A stretch of DNA of 9,332 nt from an uncultured Prevotella sp. Lineage in GTDB: Bacteria > Bacteroidota > Bacteroidia > Bacteroidales > Bacteroidaceae. This document shows, piece after piece, positions 1 through 6,795 of this stretch; within the stretch, counting starts at the first letter, position 1; each line of letters starts with the position of its first letter. The position numbers and the translations under genes are program-made. Where the stretch lies: NCBI GenBank assembly GCA_938023885.1, contig CALJCU010000444.1:1-9332 (forward strand), read 5' to 3'. The notes under the pieces are model-generated. The model did not search any database and had not been told where the DNA came from. It saw nothing but the letters and a program-made list of their open reading frames with translations.

Positions 1-1
1 C

Positions 2-1024
2 GACCTGAAGTGGGAGACCAAGAGCACCTTTGATGCCGGACTCGACTTCTCGGCTTTTGGCAACCGACTCAACATCACGCTCGACTGGTACACCTCAAAG
101 ACAAAGGACCTGCTCTATACCTATACCGTGCCCGTGCCGCCGTTCACCTACGAGAAACTGCTTGCCAACATGGGTGAGATGAGCAACCACGGATTCGAGA
201 TCGGCATCCGCGGGGATATCATCAAGACGCGTGACTTCACCTTCAACTCCGGGCTCAACCTCAGCTTCCAGAGCAATAAGCTCAATTCGCTTTCTGGTAC
301 CTACAAAGGCCAACAGCTCACAACGTCGGAGCATATCATGGTGGCCCGCATCAATGCTGCCGGCCTGACGCAGAACTACGGCGTCACTTACCTGATGGAA
401 GGGCAGCCTATCGGCGTGTTCTATCTGCCTCATTGCGAGGGTATTGACAAGGACGGAAAGTACATCATCTCTGACCTTGACGGCAACAAGACCATTGATA
501 CAGGCGACTCCGGCGACCGCCGTATCTGTGGACAGGCGATACCGAAGGCCTATCTCGGATGGGATTTCAGCTTCGCATATAAGAACTGGAGCCTCTCCAT
601 GCAGTTCAACGGCGCTTTCGGACATAAGATCTACAACGGCACTTCGATGACCTACAGTGACCTCTCCAACTTCCCCACTTACAATGTCCTGGCCGACGCG
701 CCCGCAAAGGGTATCAAGGATAAGGTCATCTCTGACTATTGGCTCGAGAAGGGCGACTATGTCAACTTCGAGTATGTACAGCTCAGCTACACGCTCAACC
801 AGAAGCAGCTCAAGTGTAAGTATATCCAGAACATCAAGCTCGGACTGGCTGTCAACAACGTTTGCACCATTACAGGCTACAATGGCCTCACGCCAATGAT
901 CAACTCCGCATCGCTCATCGAGCAGTCGGAAGGCACAACGAGCTATGGCACCCTCGGCGTTGACGATAAGCGTATCTACCCGCTCACACGCACGTTCTCT
1001 TTCAACGTGGGCATCACATTCTAA
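2..1024 (+). CDS. SusC-like TonB-dependent outer-membrane transporter, 3' part only
   Basis: This is the C-terminal ~340 residues of a SusC/RagA family transporter. The reading frame is open from base 2 and its start lies left of the window; full-length family members are about 1000 residues. The family forms a 22-strand outer-membrane barrel that, capped by SusD, imports oligosaccharides using TonB energy. Seen here are alternating barrel strands beginning with LKWETKSTFDAGLDF, an Asp-rich turn (DLDGNKTIDTGD) followed by GQAIPKAYLGWDFSFAYKNW, the late conserved segment SDYWLEKGDYVNFEYVQLSY, and a C-terminal phenylalanine in SFNVGITF, which fits a BAM insertion signal. SusD follows after 21 bases, the normal order for such a pair. 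The plug, TonB box and any carboxypeptidase-like N-terminal domain are outside the window. The family is clear; the transported glycan cannot be read from this part. Confidence 0.96.
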   Translation, partial: DLKWETKSTFDAGLDFSAFGNRLNITLDWYTSKTKDLLYTYTVPVPPFTYEKLLANMGEMSNHGFEIGIRGDIIKTRDFTFNSGLNLSFQSNKLNSLSGTYKGQQLTTSEHIMVARINAAGLTQNYGVTYLMEGQPIGVFYLPHCEGIDKDGKYIISDLDGNKTIDTGDSGDRRICGQAIPKAYLGWDFSFAYKNWSLSMQFNGAFGHKIYNGTSMTYSDLSNFPTYNVLADAPAKGIKDKVISDYWLEKGDYVNFEYVQLSYTLNQKQLKCKYIQNIKLGLAVNNVCTITGYNGLTPMINSASLIEQSEGTTSYGTLGVDDKRIYPLTRTFSFNVGITF

Positions 1025-1045
1025 ACCTTTAATGTATCTGTCATT

Positions 1046-2773
1046 ATGAAAAAGCATATATTTGGAATAGCCCTCCTCTCAACGGCACTGCTCACAGCCT
1101 GCTCGCTTGATGAGAATCCCAAGAGCTCATTCAACGAGGATGAGGCTTTCAAAAACGCGACGCTGACTTACGTCAACTCTGTAGCCAACGTCTATTCTGC
1201 CATTGGCGACGGTCTCTACGGCGGCACCGACTGCGTGCATACGCTGCAGGAGTTCATGTCGGACGCCACCATGCTGCCTGGAAGGCAGGGCGACTGGGTG
1301 GACGGCGGTAAATGGCAAAACATGTTCCTCCACAACTTTGAGTCGTCTGTCGACACTTATTCCAACGTCTGGAACCACCTGTATAAGATCATCGGCCTGT
1401 GCAATTCCAGCATCGACAAGCTCACGCCGATGCTCACCGCGCATCCCGACTATAAGACCTATGTAGCGGAGCTGAGAGCCCTGCGCGCAGTCTACTATTA
1501 TTATGCCATGGACTTTTTTGCCCAGGTACCGGTAGTGACCTCTTCGACACAGGTCACCAACGAGGTGAAACAGAGCAACCGTAGCGACGTGTTCAAGTTT
1601 GTCACCTCTGAGCTGGAGGAGGCGTTGCCTGACTTAGGTGAAGGACATTGCCAGAATACGGGTGAGTATTATGGCCGCATCACCAAGGCCGTGGCTTATA
1701 TGTGTCTGGCCAAATGCGCCATCAACGCGCCTGTCTATACCATTGATGACACCAGTGCCGACAGTTATAAGATGTTTGTCGGAGATGATATGAGTAAGGC
1801 AGCCAAGGCCAGTGAGACTCTTGGAGATGCCGTCACGGCTAAAGGCATGGCTATCATGATGAAAGTTGACGGGCAGGAGCGCAACTGCTGGGAGACCGTG
1901 AAATACTGTGTGGACCGGATCAAGGCGCAAGGCTACTCGCTAATGGCTAACTATTCGGATAACTTCCTTAAGGCTAACGAGGCCTCCACGGAGAATATCT
2001 TCGTGCGTCCCAACGACGACAAGACGTATAAGATCACCGATTATAACCTCATGCGCTCGCTCCATTACAATCACGCCTCTGCCATCGGATACTCAGGATG
2101 GAACGGCGCCTGCGGCACGGTGCGTGCCATGAAGGTCATGGGATATGGCACAAAGGATGAAGATCCGCGACTCAGGCTGAACTACTGGTGCGACCGTGAC
2201 TTCGAGACCGAACAGCACACAGGGTCACTCAGTGACGGAGCCACGAAGACTCCGCTCGAGTATGAGCCGCTCAAGGCTATGGTTAACTTCAGCAACGATG
2301 CCGACCTGCACGACGTGAAATGCGCGGGCGCACGCTTCAAGAAATATGAGTATGACAGGACGGCTTCCTCACAGGGACAAAACAATAACGACCTTGTCGT
2401 CTGGCGTTATGGAGATGCCCTGTTGCTCAAGGCGGAGGCAGAATATCGTCTCGGCGACAAAGCCGGAGCTTTAGTGCTTGTCAACGAGATCAGAAACCGC
2501 GCGAAAGCCACACCCCGCACATCGCTCTCACTCAATGATATCCTCGATGAGCGCATGATAGAGCTGGCCTGGGAAGGCATGCGCAGGCAGGACCAGATAC
2601 GGTTCGGCACCTTCACCGAGCCTACCGTGGATCGCTATCCCGGTGTGCCGCATAGCTCACTCGCCGGCGACTACAACAACGACAAGACAGGATACACCTG
2701 TGTCTATCCCATCCCTTATTCAGTGTTGAACCTCAATAAGAATCTCAAGCAGAATCCGGGGTACAGTAAGTAG
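1046..2773 (+). CDS. SusD/RagB-family glycan-binding outer-membrane lipoprotein
   Basis: 575 residues. It binds oligosaccharide at the cell surface and acts as the lid of the adjacent SusC channel. The N-terminus is a lipoprotein signal (MKKHIFGIALLSTALLTAC) with lipobox LTAC and acylated Cys19; SLDENP follows. Family hallmarks are the TPR-helix segment at ~142-164 (ELRALRAVYYYYAMDFFAQV), the helix containing WRYGDALLLKAEAEYRLGD, the segment at ~500-523 (LDERMIELAWEGMRRQDQIR), and the C-terminal YPIPYSVLNLNKNLKQNPGY. Length is typical for SusD proteins. The start is the only ATG that places the lipobox correctly. It lies 21 bases after susC in the same direction, so the two are almost certainly cotranscribed. 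A 15-bp hairpin follows the stop codon and may set the level of the downstream enzyme genes. SusD sequences diverge too much to infer the ligand. Confidence 0.97.
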   Translation: MKKHIFGIALLSTALLTACSLDENPKSSFNEDEAFKNATLTYVNSVANVYSAIGDGLYGGTDCVHTLQEFMSDATMLPGRQGDWVDGGKWQNMFLHNFESSVDTYSNVWNHLYKIIGLCNSSIDKLTPMLTAHPDYKTYVAELRALRAVYYYYAMDFFAQVPVVTSSTQVTNEVKQSNRSDVFKFVTSELEEALPDLGEGHCQNTGEYYGRITKAVAYMCLAKCAINAPVYTIDDTSADSYKMFVGDDMSKAAKASETLGDAVTAKGMAIMMKVDGQERNCWETVKYCVDRIKAQGYSLMANYSDNFLKANEASTENIFVRPNDDKTYKITDYNLMRSLHYNHASAIGYSGWNGACGTVRAMKVMGYGTKDEDPRLRLNYWCDRDFETEQHTGSLSDGATKTPLEYEPLKAMVNFSNDADLHDVKCAGARFKKYEYDRTASSQGQNNNDLVVWRYGDALLLKAEAEYRLGDKAGALVLVNEIRNRAKATPRTSLSLNDILDERMIELAWEGMRRQDQIRFGTFTEPTVDRYPGVPHSSLAGDYNNDKTGYTCVYPIPYSVLNLNKNLKQNPGYSK

Positions 2774-2816
2774 TGCCCGAAGATGGGATATACCGTCCCG
2801 CCTTTATTGCTGTCTC

Positions 2817-2850
2817 ACCGTCTCTCTCCTACAAATAGGAGAGAGACGGT
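2817..2850 (+). terminator. Perfect 15-bp hairpin between susD and the GH13 gene
   Basis: The arms ACCGTCTCTCTCCTA (2817-2831) and TAGGAGAGAGACGGT (2836-2850) are exactly complementary around a CAAA loop. The hairpin begins 44 bases after the susD stop and ends 51 bases before the GH13 start. It is not followed by a clear run of T, so a full intrinsic terminator is doubtful. A partial terminator, or a structure protecting the 3' end of the abundant susCD message, is the likelier role. I found no convincing TAnnTTTG promoter between it and the GH13 start. Confidence 0.6.
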
Positions 2851-2901
2851 TGATGTCGTTTGAAGGAATGACTGTTAACGAACAACTTAAAAACTCATAT
2901 T

Positions 2902-4707
2902 ATGCGAAAACTATTATTGACTACAGCCATGGCGCTTGCCCTTTCATCAGCCGCGGCCCAGGGTGTCGATCCACGGGGGCCGGAATGGCTCCATGACGCC
3001 GTATTTTACCAGATTTACCCATCCTCCTACATGGACTCTGACGGGAACGGCATTGGAGACCTTCCGGGCATCACCTCGAAACTCGACTATATCAAAAGCC
3101 TCGGTGTCAATGCGCTGTGGCTCAATCCGTGCTTTGAGTCGGGATGGTTTGACGGTGGCTACGATGTCATCGACTTTTATAAGATAGACCCGCGCTTCGG
3201 GACCAACACCGACATGGTGACGCTTCTGCGCGAGGCTCACAAAAGAGGCATTAAAGTGTGTCTCGATCTCGTGGCCGGCCACTCCAGCGTAAAGTGCCAA
3301 TGGTTCAGGGAGAGTGCCAATGGCGACCGGAACGGGCGCTATGCAGACTACTATATCTGGACCGATACGATCAGCAACCAGGATAAACAGGAGATTGCCA
3401 GACGGCATCAGGAGCCCAATCCGCAGTCGTCGACGATTGGCCGTTATGTCGAGTTGAACGCTCCAAGAGGCAAGTATTACGAGAAGAACTTCTTTGAATG
3501 CCAGCCCGCCCTGAACTATGGCTTTGCCCGTCCCGACCCGAACCATCGGTGGGAACAGCCCGTTACGGCTCCCGGACCGCAGGCCCTGCGCCGTGAGATG
3601 CGCAATATCATGGCTTTCTGGTTTGACAAAGGCGTGGACGGTTTCCGTGTCGACATGGCGGCTTCACTCGTGAAGAACGACCCCGGGAAAGTAGAGACCT
3701 CAAAGCTCTGGAACGAGATGCGGGCGTGGAAGGATGAGTATTATCCACAGTGTGTGCTTATCTCAGAGTGGGCTAACCCAACGGTCGCGGTTCCGGCAGG
3801 ATTCAACATCGACTTCATGATTCACTTCGGTGTGCCTGGTTACGGATCAATGTTCTTTGCACGTAATACTCCTTGGGGCAAGCTGCGTCCGTGGGAGGAG
3901 GCAAAGAAAGCTTATCAGTATTGCTACTTCGACAAGGAAGGCAAGGGCAGTCTCGATGAGTTCGTGAAGAACTACTCGCATTCTTACTTCAACACGCGCG
4001 ACAAGGGATACATTGCTATTCCGTCAGCCAACCACGACTATCAGCGTCCGAATATCGGTTCACGCAACACCCCTGACCAACTGAAGGTAGCCATGACATT
4101 TTTCCTCACCATGCCCGGCGTGCCGTTCATCTATTATGGTGATGAGATAGGCATGAAATATGAGATGAATCTTCCGAGTAAGGAAGGCTCCAATGAGCGT
4201 GCCGGCACGCGTACGCCGATGCAGTGGGCCCCCGGAGCCACAGCGGGCTTCTCCACCTGCACGCCGGACAAGCTCTATCTGCCTGTGGCAACGGATGGCG
4301 GAAAGATAACAGTGGCCTCGGAGGAGAAAGATCCCAACTCGATGCTCAACTATACCCGTCGTCTGATACAGTTGCGCCATGCCACGCCTGCTCTCGGCAA
4401 CCTTGCTGACTGGAAAGTCATCAGTGACCTCAAGCAGCCTTACCCGATGGTCTATGAGCGCAAGTCGGGCGACCAAGTCTGCATCATTGCCCTCAACCCC
4501 AGTGGCAGGGCCGTGAAGGCTGTGCTGCCGCATGTCTCTACAGTGGGGTCGCCTACGGATAATTCTGCCTTAGAGCAGAGTAATGAGAAGGTAAAGACTT
4601 CCAAGCCAAAGACATTGATTGTCACGGGGAAAGCCAACTATAGGAGCGGGAAGAACGATATAGTGACATTGGGCCCTGTCTCCGCTGCCGTATTCACGGT
4701 TAAATAA
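2902..4707 (+). CDS. Secreted GH13-family glycoside hydrolase (alpha-glucosidase / alpha-amylase type)
   Basis: 601 residues. It is predicted to hydrolyse alpha-glucosidic bonds in imported oligosaccharides in the periplasm. The signal peptide (MRKLLLTTAMALALSSAAAQ, cleaved around residue 19-20) has no lipobox. The catalytic barrel starts at AVFYQIYPSSYMDSDGNGIG (~33-52). Conserved GH13 regions visible are region I DLVAGH (122-127), region II GFRVD with nucleophile Asp251 and Arg249, region III ISEW with acid/base Glu289, and region IV ANHD with stabilising Asp379. GVPFIYYGDEIGM (~406-418) and RTPMQW (437-442) follow; the latter is characteristic of oligo-glucosidases and trehalose-synthase relatives. 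The segment in the region V position reads QPALN (201-205). A beta-sandwich domain C closes the protein (~510-601). Oddly, Gly126, Ala203 and Ser255 occupy positions that bind calcium in classical alpha-amylases. Its stop lies 5 bases before the GH29 start, so the two are probably translationally coupled. Family certain; exact linkage and subfamily not determined. Confidence 0.93.
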   Translation: MRKLLLTTAMALALSSAAAQGVDPRGPEWLHDAVFYQIYPSSYMDSDGNGIGDLPGITSKLDYIKSLGVNALWLNPCFESGWFDGGYDVIDFYKIDPRFGTNTDMVTLLREAHKRGIKVCLDLVAGHSSVKCQWFRESANGDRNGRYADYYIWTDTISNQDKQEIARRHQEPNPQSSTIGRYVELNAPRGKYYEKNFFECQPALNYGFARPDPNHRWEQPVTAPGPQALRREMRNIMAFWFDKGVDGFRVDMAASLVKNDPGKVETSKLWNEMRAWKDEYYPQCVLISEWANPTVAVPAGFNIDFMIHFGVPGYGSMFFARNTPWGKLRPWEEAKKAYQYCYFDKEGKGSLDEFVKNYSHSYFNTRDKGYIAIPSANHDYQRPNIGSRNTPDQLKVAMTFFLTMPGVPFIYYGDEIGMKYEMNLPSKEGSNERAGTRTPMQWAPGATAGFSTCTPDKLYLPVATDGGKITVASEEKDPNSMLNYTRRLIQLRHATPALGNLADWKVISDLKQPYPMVYERKSGDQVCIIALNPSGRAVKAVLPHVSTVGSPTDNSALEQSNEKVKTSKPKTLIVTGKANYRSGKNDIVTLGPVSAAVFTVK

Positions 4708-4712
4708 TCAAT

Positions 4713-6350
4713 ATGAGACCATTATCTCTTTTATTATTGGTGACCTTAGCTTGCCCTGTATTCCTCTCTGCACAGAACATCTATGACAATGCGAAAGACG
4801 CGGAGCAAGCCATCAGGGTTCATGTCAACACTGACAGAGAGCCTGTCGTTAAGGGCAAGTATCAGCCTACATGGGAGAGCCTGTCCGACTATCAGTGCCC
4901 CGAGTGGTTCCGTGATGCGAAGTTTGGCATATGGGCTCATTGGGGACCGCAGTGTGAGCCCGAATATGGTGACTGGTTCGGCCGTTGCATGTACATTGAA
5001 GGCAACGACCAGTATACGTATAGTAAGATGACGAGGGGCCTGCAGCGCGACTTCGGCTTCAAGGACTGGATCCACGAGTGGAGAGCTGAGAACTGGAATC
5101 CCGACTCTCTCGTAGCACTATATAAACAATGTGGAGCGAAGTATTTCTTTGCCTTAGCCAACCATCATGACAACTTCGACCTCTGGGACAGTAAGTACCA
5201 GCCTTGGGACGCGGTGAATATGGGTCCCAAGAAGAATATCATCGCCGGATGGGCTACTGCATGCAGGAAATACGGTCTTCCGTTGGGTTTGAGCGTTCAT
5301 GCGGCGCATGCCTGGACCTGGTATGAGACATCACGTGGAGCTGACAAGAAAGGGACGTTCCGTGGCCAGACTTACGACGGACGGCTCACGAAGGCTGATG
5401 GCAGAAGCAGGTGGTGGGAAGGTTACGATCCCCAGGATCTCTATGAGCAACGTCATGTCCTGAGCAAGGATAACAGTGAGTGGGACTGGGATCCGGCGAA
5501 GGTCACGCTGCCCGATCAGGCTTACTGCGACAAGTTCTACAACCGCACGATGGACCTCATCAACCGCTACAGCCCTGCCGTCGTCTATTTCGATGACACG
5601 GTGCTGCCGCTCTATCCTTTCTGTGATGCGGGTCTCGACATCGTTGCCAGCTATTACAACAAGAGCATGGCGGAGCATAGCGGTCACAACGAAGCGGTGG
5701 TGACGGGTAAGGTGCTGAAGCCGTTCCATAAGGATGCTATCGTGTGGGATGTGGAGCGTGGCGCACCCGATGCCATCCAGCCTAAGGCGTGGCAGACCTG
5801 TACGTGTATCGGTTCGTGGCATTACGACAAGCGCCGATTCTACGACGGCACTTATAAGAGCGCACAGACTGTCATACAGACCCTTGCTGATGTAGTTAGC
5901 AAGAACGGTAACCTCCTCCTGAGTGTGCCTGTGAAGGGCGACGGCACCATCGACTCGCTCGAATACAAGATTGTAAAAGAGATTGGTGCATGGCTGAGAG
6001 TCAACGGTGAGGCGATCTATGGCACGCGACCCTGGACGCAGTTTGGCGACGGCCCGGCGCTCCAGGCTAAGAATCCGGTGAAGGCTCAGGGCTTCAATGA
6101 AGGAAATGTCCATTACACAGCCGCTGACATCCGTTATACGCAGAAAGGTAATGACCTCTATGCCATCACGATGTGTGCTCCACAGCCAGGCAGTAAGGTC
6201 GCTTTGAAGGCCGTGACCAAAGCCCGTAAGGTGTCGCTGCTCGGCTATCCGGGTAAGGTCGCCTATAAACAGACAAAAGACGGTCTGCTGATCACCGTGC
6301 CCGAGCAATTGCCGAACCAGATAGCGCTGGCCTTTAAAATAAGGAAATAA
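4713..6350 (+). CDS. Secreted GH29-family alpha-L-fucosidase-type hydrolase
   Basis: 545 residues. GH29 enzymes remove terminal alpha-L-fucose by a retaining mechanism. The signal peptide (MRPLSLLLLVTLACPVFLSA) has no good lipobox, so a periplasmic location is likely. The N-terminal catalytic barrel shows CPEWFRDAKFGIWAHWGPQ (~62-80, His76 of HWG) and ALANHHDNFDLWDS (~147-160, His151-His152). YSPAVVYFDD places the probable nucleophile at Asp294. WDVERG (345-350) offers Glu348 as the probable acid/base, 54 residues later, comparable with characterised members. A conserved TCTCIGSWHYDKR stretch follows, and a C-terminal beta-sandwich begins near residue 430. The start is 5 bases after the GH13 stop. 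Motifs such as HWGPQCEPEYGDWF and FDDTVLPL differ from the better-known HWG...EWY and W-x-DG forms, so this is a distinct GH29 branch and specificity beyond fucose-like sugars is uncertain. No obvious terminator follows the stop. Confidence 0.91.
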   Translation: MRPLSLLLLVTLACPVFLSAQNIYDNAKDAEQAIRVHVNTDREPVVKGKYQPTWESLSDYQCPEWFRDAKFGIWAHWGPQCEPEYGDWFGRCMYIEGNDQYTYSKMTRGLQRDFGFKDWIHEWRAENWNPDSLVALYKQCGAKYFFALANHHDNFDLWDSKYQPWDAVNMGPKKNIIAGWATACRKYGLPLGLSVHAAHAWTWYETSRGADKKGTFRGQTYDGRLTKADGRSRWWEGYDPQDLYEQRHVLSKDNSEWDWDPAKVTLPDQAYCDKFYNRTMDLINRYSPAVVYFDDTVLPLYPFCDAGLDIVASYYNKSMAEHSGHNEAVVTGKVLKPFHKDAIVWDVERGAPDAIQPKAWQTCTCIGSWHYDKRRFYDGTYKSAQTVIQTLADVVSKNGNLLLSVPVKGDGTIDSLEYKIVKEIGAWLRVNGEAIYGTRPWTQFGDGPALQAKNPVKAQGFNEGNVHYTAADIRYTQKGNDLYAITMCAPQPGSKVALKAVTKARKVSLLGYPGKVAYKQTKDGLLITVPEQLPNQIALAFKIRK

Positions 6351-6369
6351 GGAACGGTAATAAGGAACG
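6346..6369 (+). repeat. Short tandem direct repeat at the end of the GH29 gene, opening a purine-rich spacer
   Basis: AATAAGGAACG occurs at 6346-6356 and again at 6359-6369, 13 bases apart. The TAA of the GH29 gene lies in the first copy. The following spacer to the tRNA is strongly purine-biased on this strand: I count 65 purines among the 80 bases 6351-6430. It holds no gene and no clear hairpin terminator. Seen from the tRNA strand it is a pyrimidine-rich tract just past the tRNA 3' end. Confidence 0.5.
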
Positions 6370-6441
6370 ATGAAAACAATGGAAGGAGGAAATAATACTG
6401 AAAAGGGAATGATGAAAGGAAGAAACCAAGAATCTTCTGGG

Positions 6442-6515
<74 letters not shown>

Positions 6516-6541
6516 ATGAAGATTCTACAGTATAACGTTTG

Positions 6542-6573
6542 CAAAGGTAAAGGATTATTTTCTTTCCCACAAA
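6542..6573 (-). promoter_or_regulatory. Bacteroidetes-type promoter for tRNA-Ala
   Basis: On the minus strand a TTTG box (6573-6570) is followed after 20 bases by TACCTTTG (6549-6542). This matches the Bacteroidetes primary-sigma consensus (TTTG, 19-21 bases, TAnnTTTG). The box ends 26 bases upstream of the mature tRNA 5' end, leaving a short leader for RNase P to remove. Confidence 0.82.
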
Positions 6574-6719
6574 TTTTTCCGGAAGTTTTTTTGTCGGAGC
6601 GTGATATGTGTCTTTTTTGGAAGGCATTGTCGGATGTGGCGGATATGGATAATGTGAATTGTTTTGGTGGAAAAAACGTTTCTGGACGGCTTTGATGCAA
6701 TAAATCCAAAAGATTATGA

Positions 6720-6735
6720 CACATTATAATATGTG
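6720..6735. promoter_or_regulatory. Inverted repeat over the -33 box of the GH43 promoter (possible operator)
   Basis: CACAT (6720-6724) and ATGTG (6731-6735) are exact inverted arms around TATAAT. The right arm covers the -33 box of the promoter upstream of the GH43 gene, where a bound repressor would block the polymerase. The TGTGC at 6732-6736 also occurs at the promoter of the neighbouring tetR-type gene. The arms are short, so this is only a candidate. Confidence 0.35.
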
Positions 6736-6761
6736 CGATTAGTAGAAAATGGATACCTTTG
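6730..6761 (+). promoter_or_regulatory. Bacteroidetes-type promoter for the GH43 gene
   Basis: TACCTTTG (6754-6761) is a perfect TAnnTTTG box. TATG (6730-6733), one mismatch from TTTG, lies 20 bases upstream. The box ends 34 bases before the GH43 ATG and is followed by an A-rich leader, the usual arrangement in this phylum. The GH43 gene is therefore probably transcribed separately from the upstream locus. Confidence 0.75.
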
Positions 6762-6795
6762 CGGATAGAAAATATTCTAAAACAAACTTTTAAAC

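Noticed and set aside
95..1057. Long minus-strand open frame opposite susC
   Set aside because: It is antisense to an unmistakable SusC sequence and its translation shows no family features; it arises from codon bias of the real gene.
2947..3546. 199-residue minus-strand frame opposite the GH13 gene
   Set aside because: It lies wholly inside a clear GH13 coding region and has no domain signature.
6426..6440. Possible small hairpin as tRNA terminator (CCAG...TTGG on the minus strand)
   Set aside because: Only four pairs including a wobble before a mismatch; too weak to call.
6577..6584. TTCCGGAA palindrome between poly-T tracts near the tRNA promoter
   Set aside because: The arms leave no loop, and an 8-base palindrome in A/T-rich DNA is easily due to chance.
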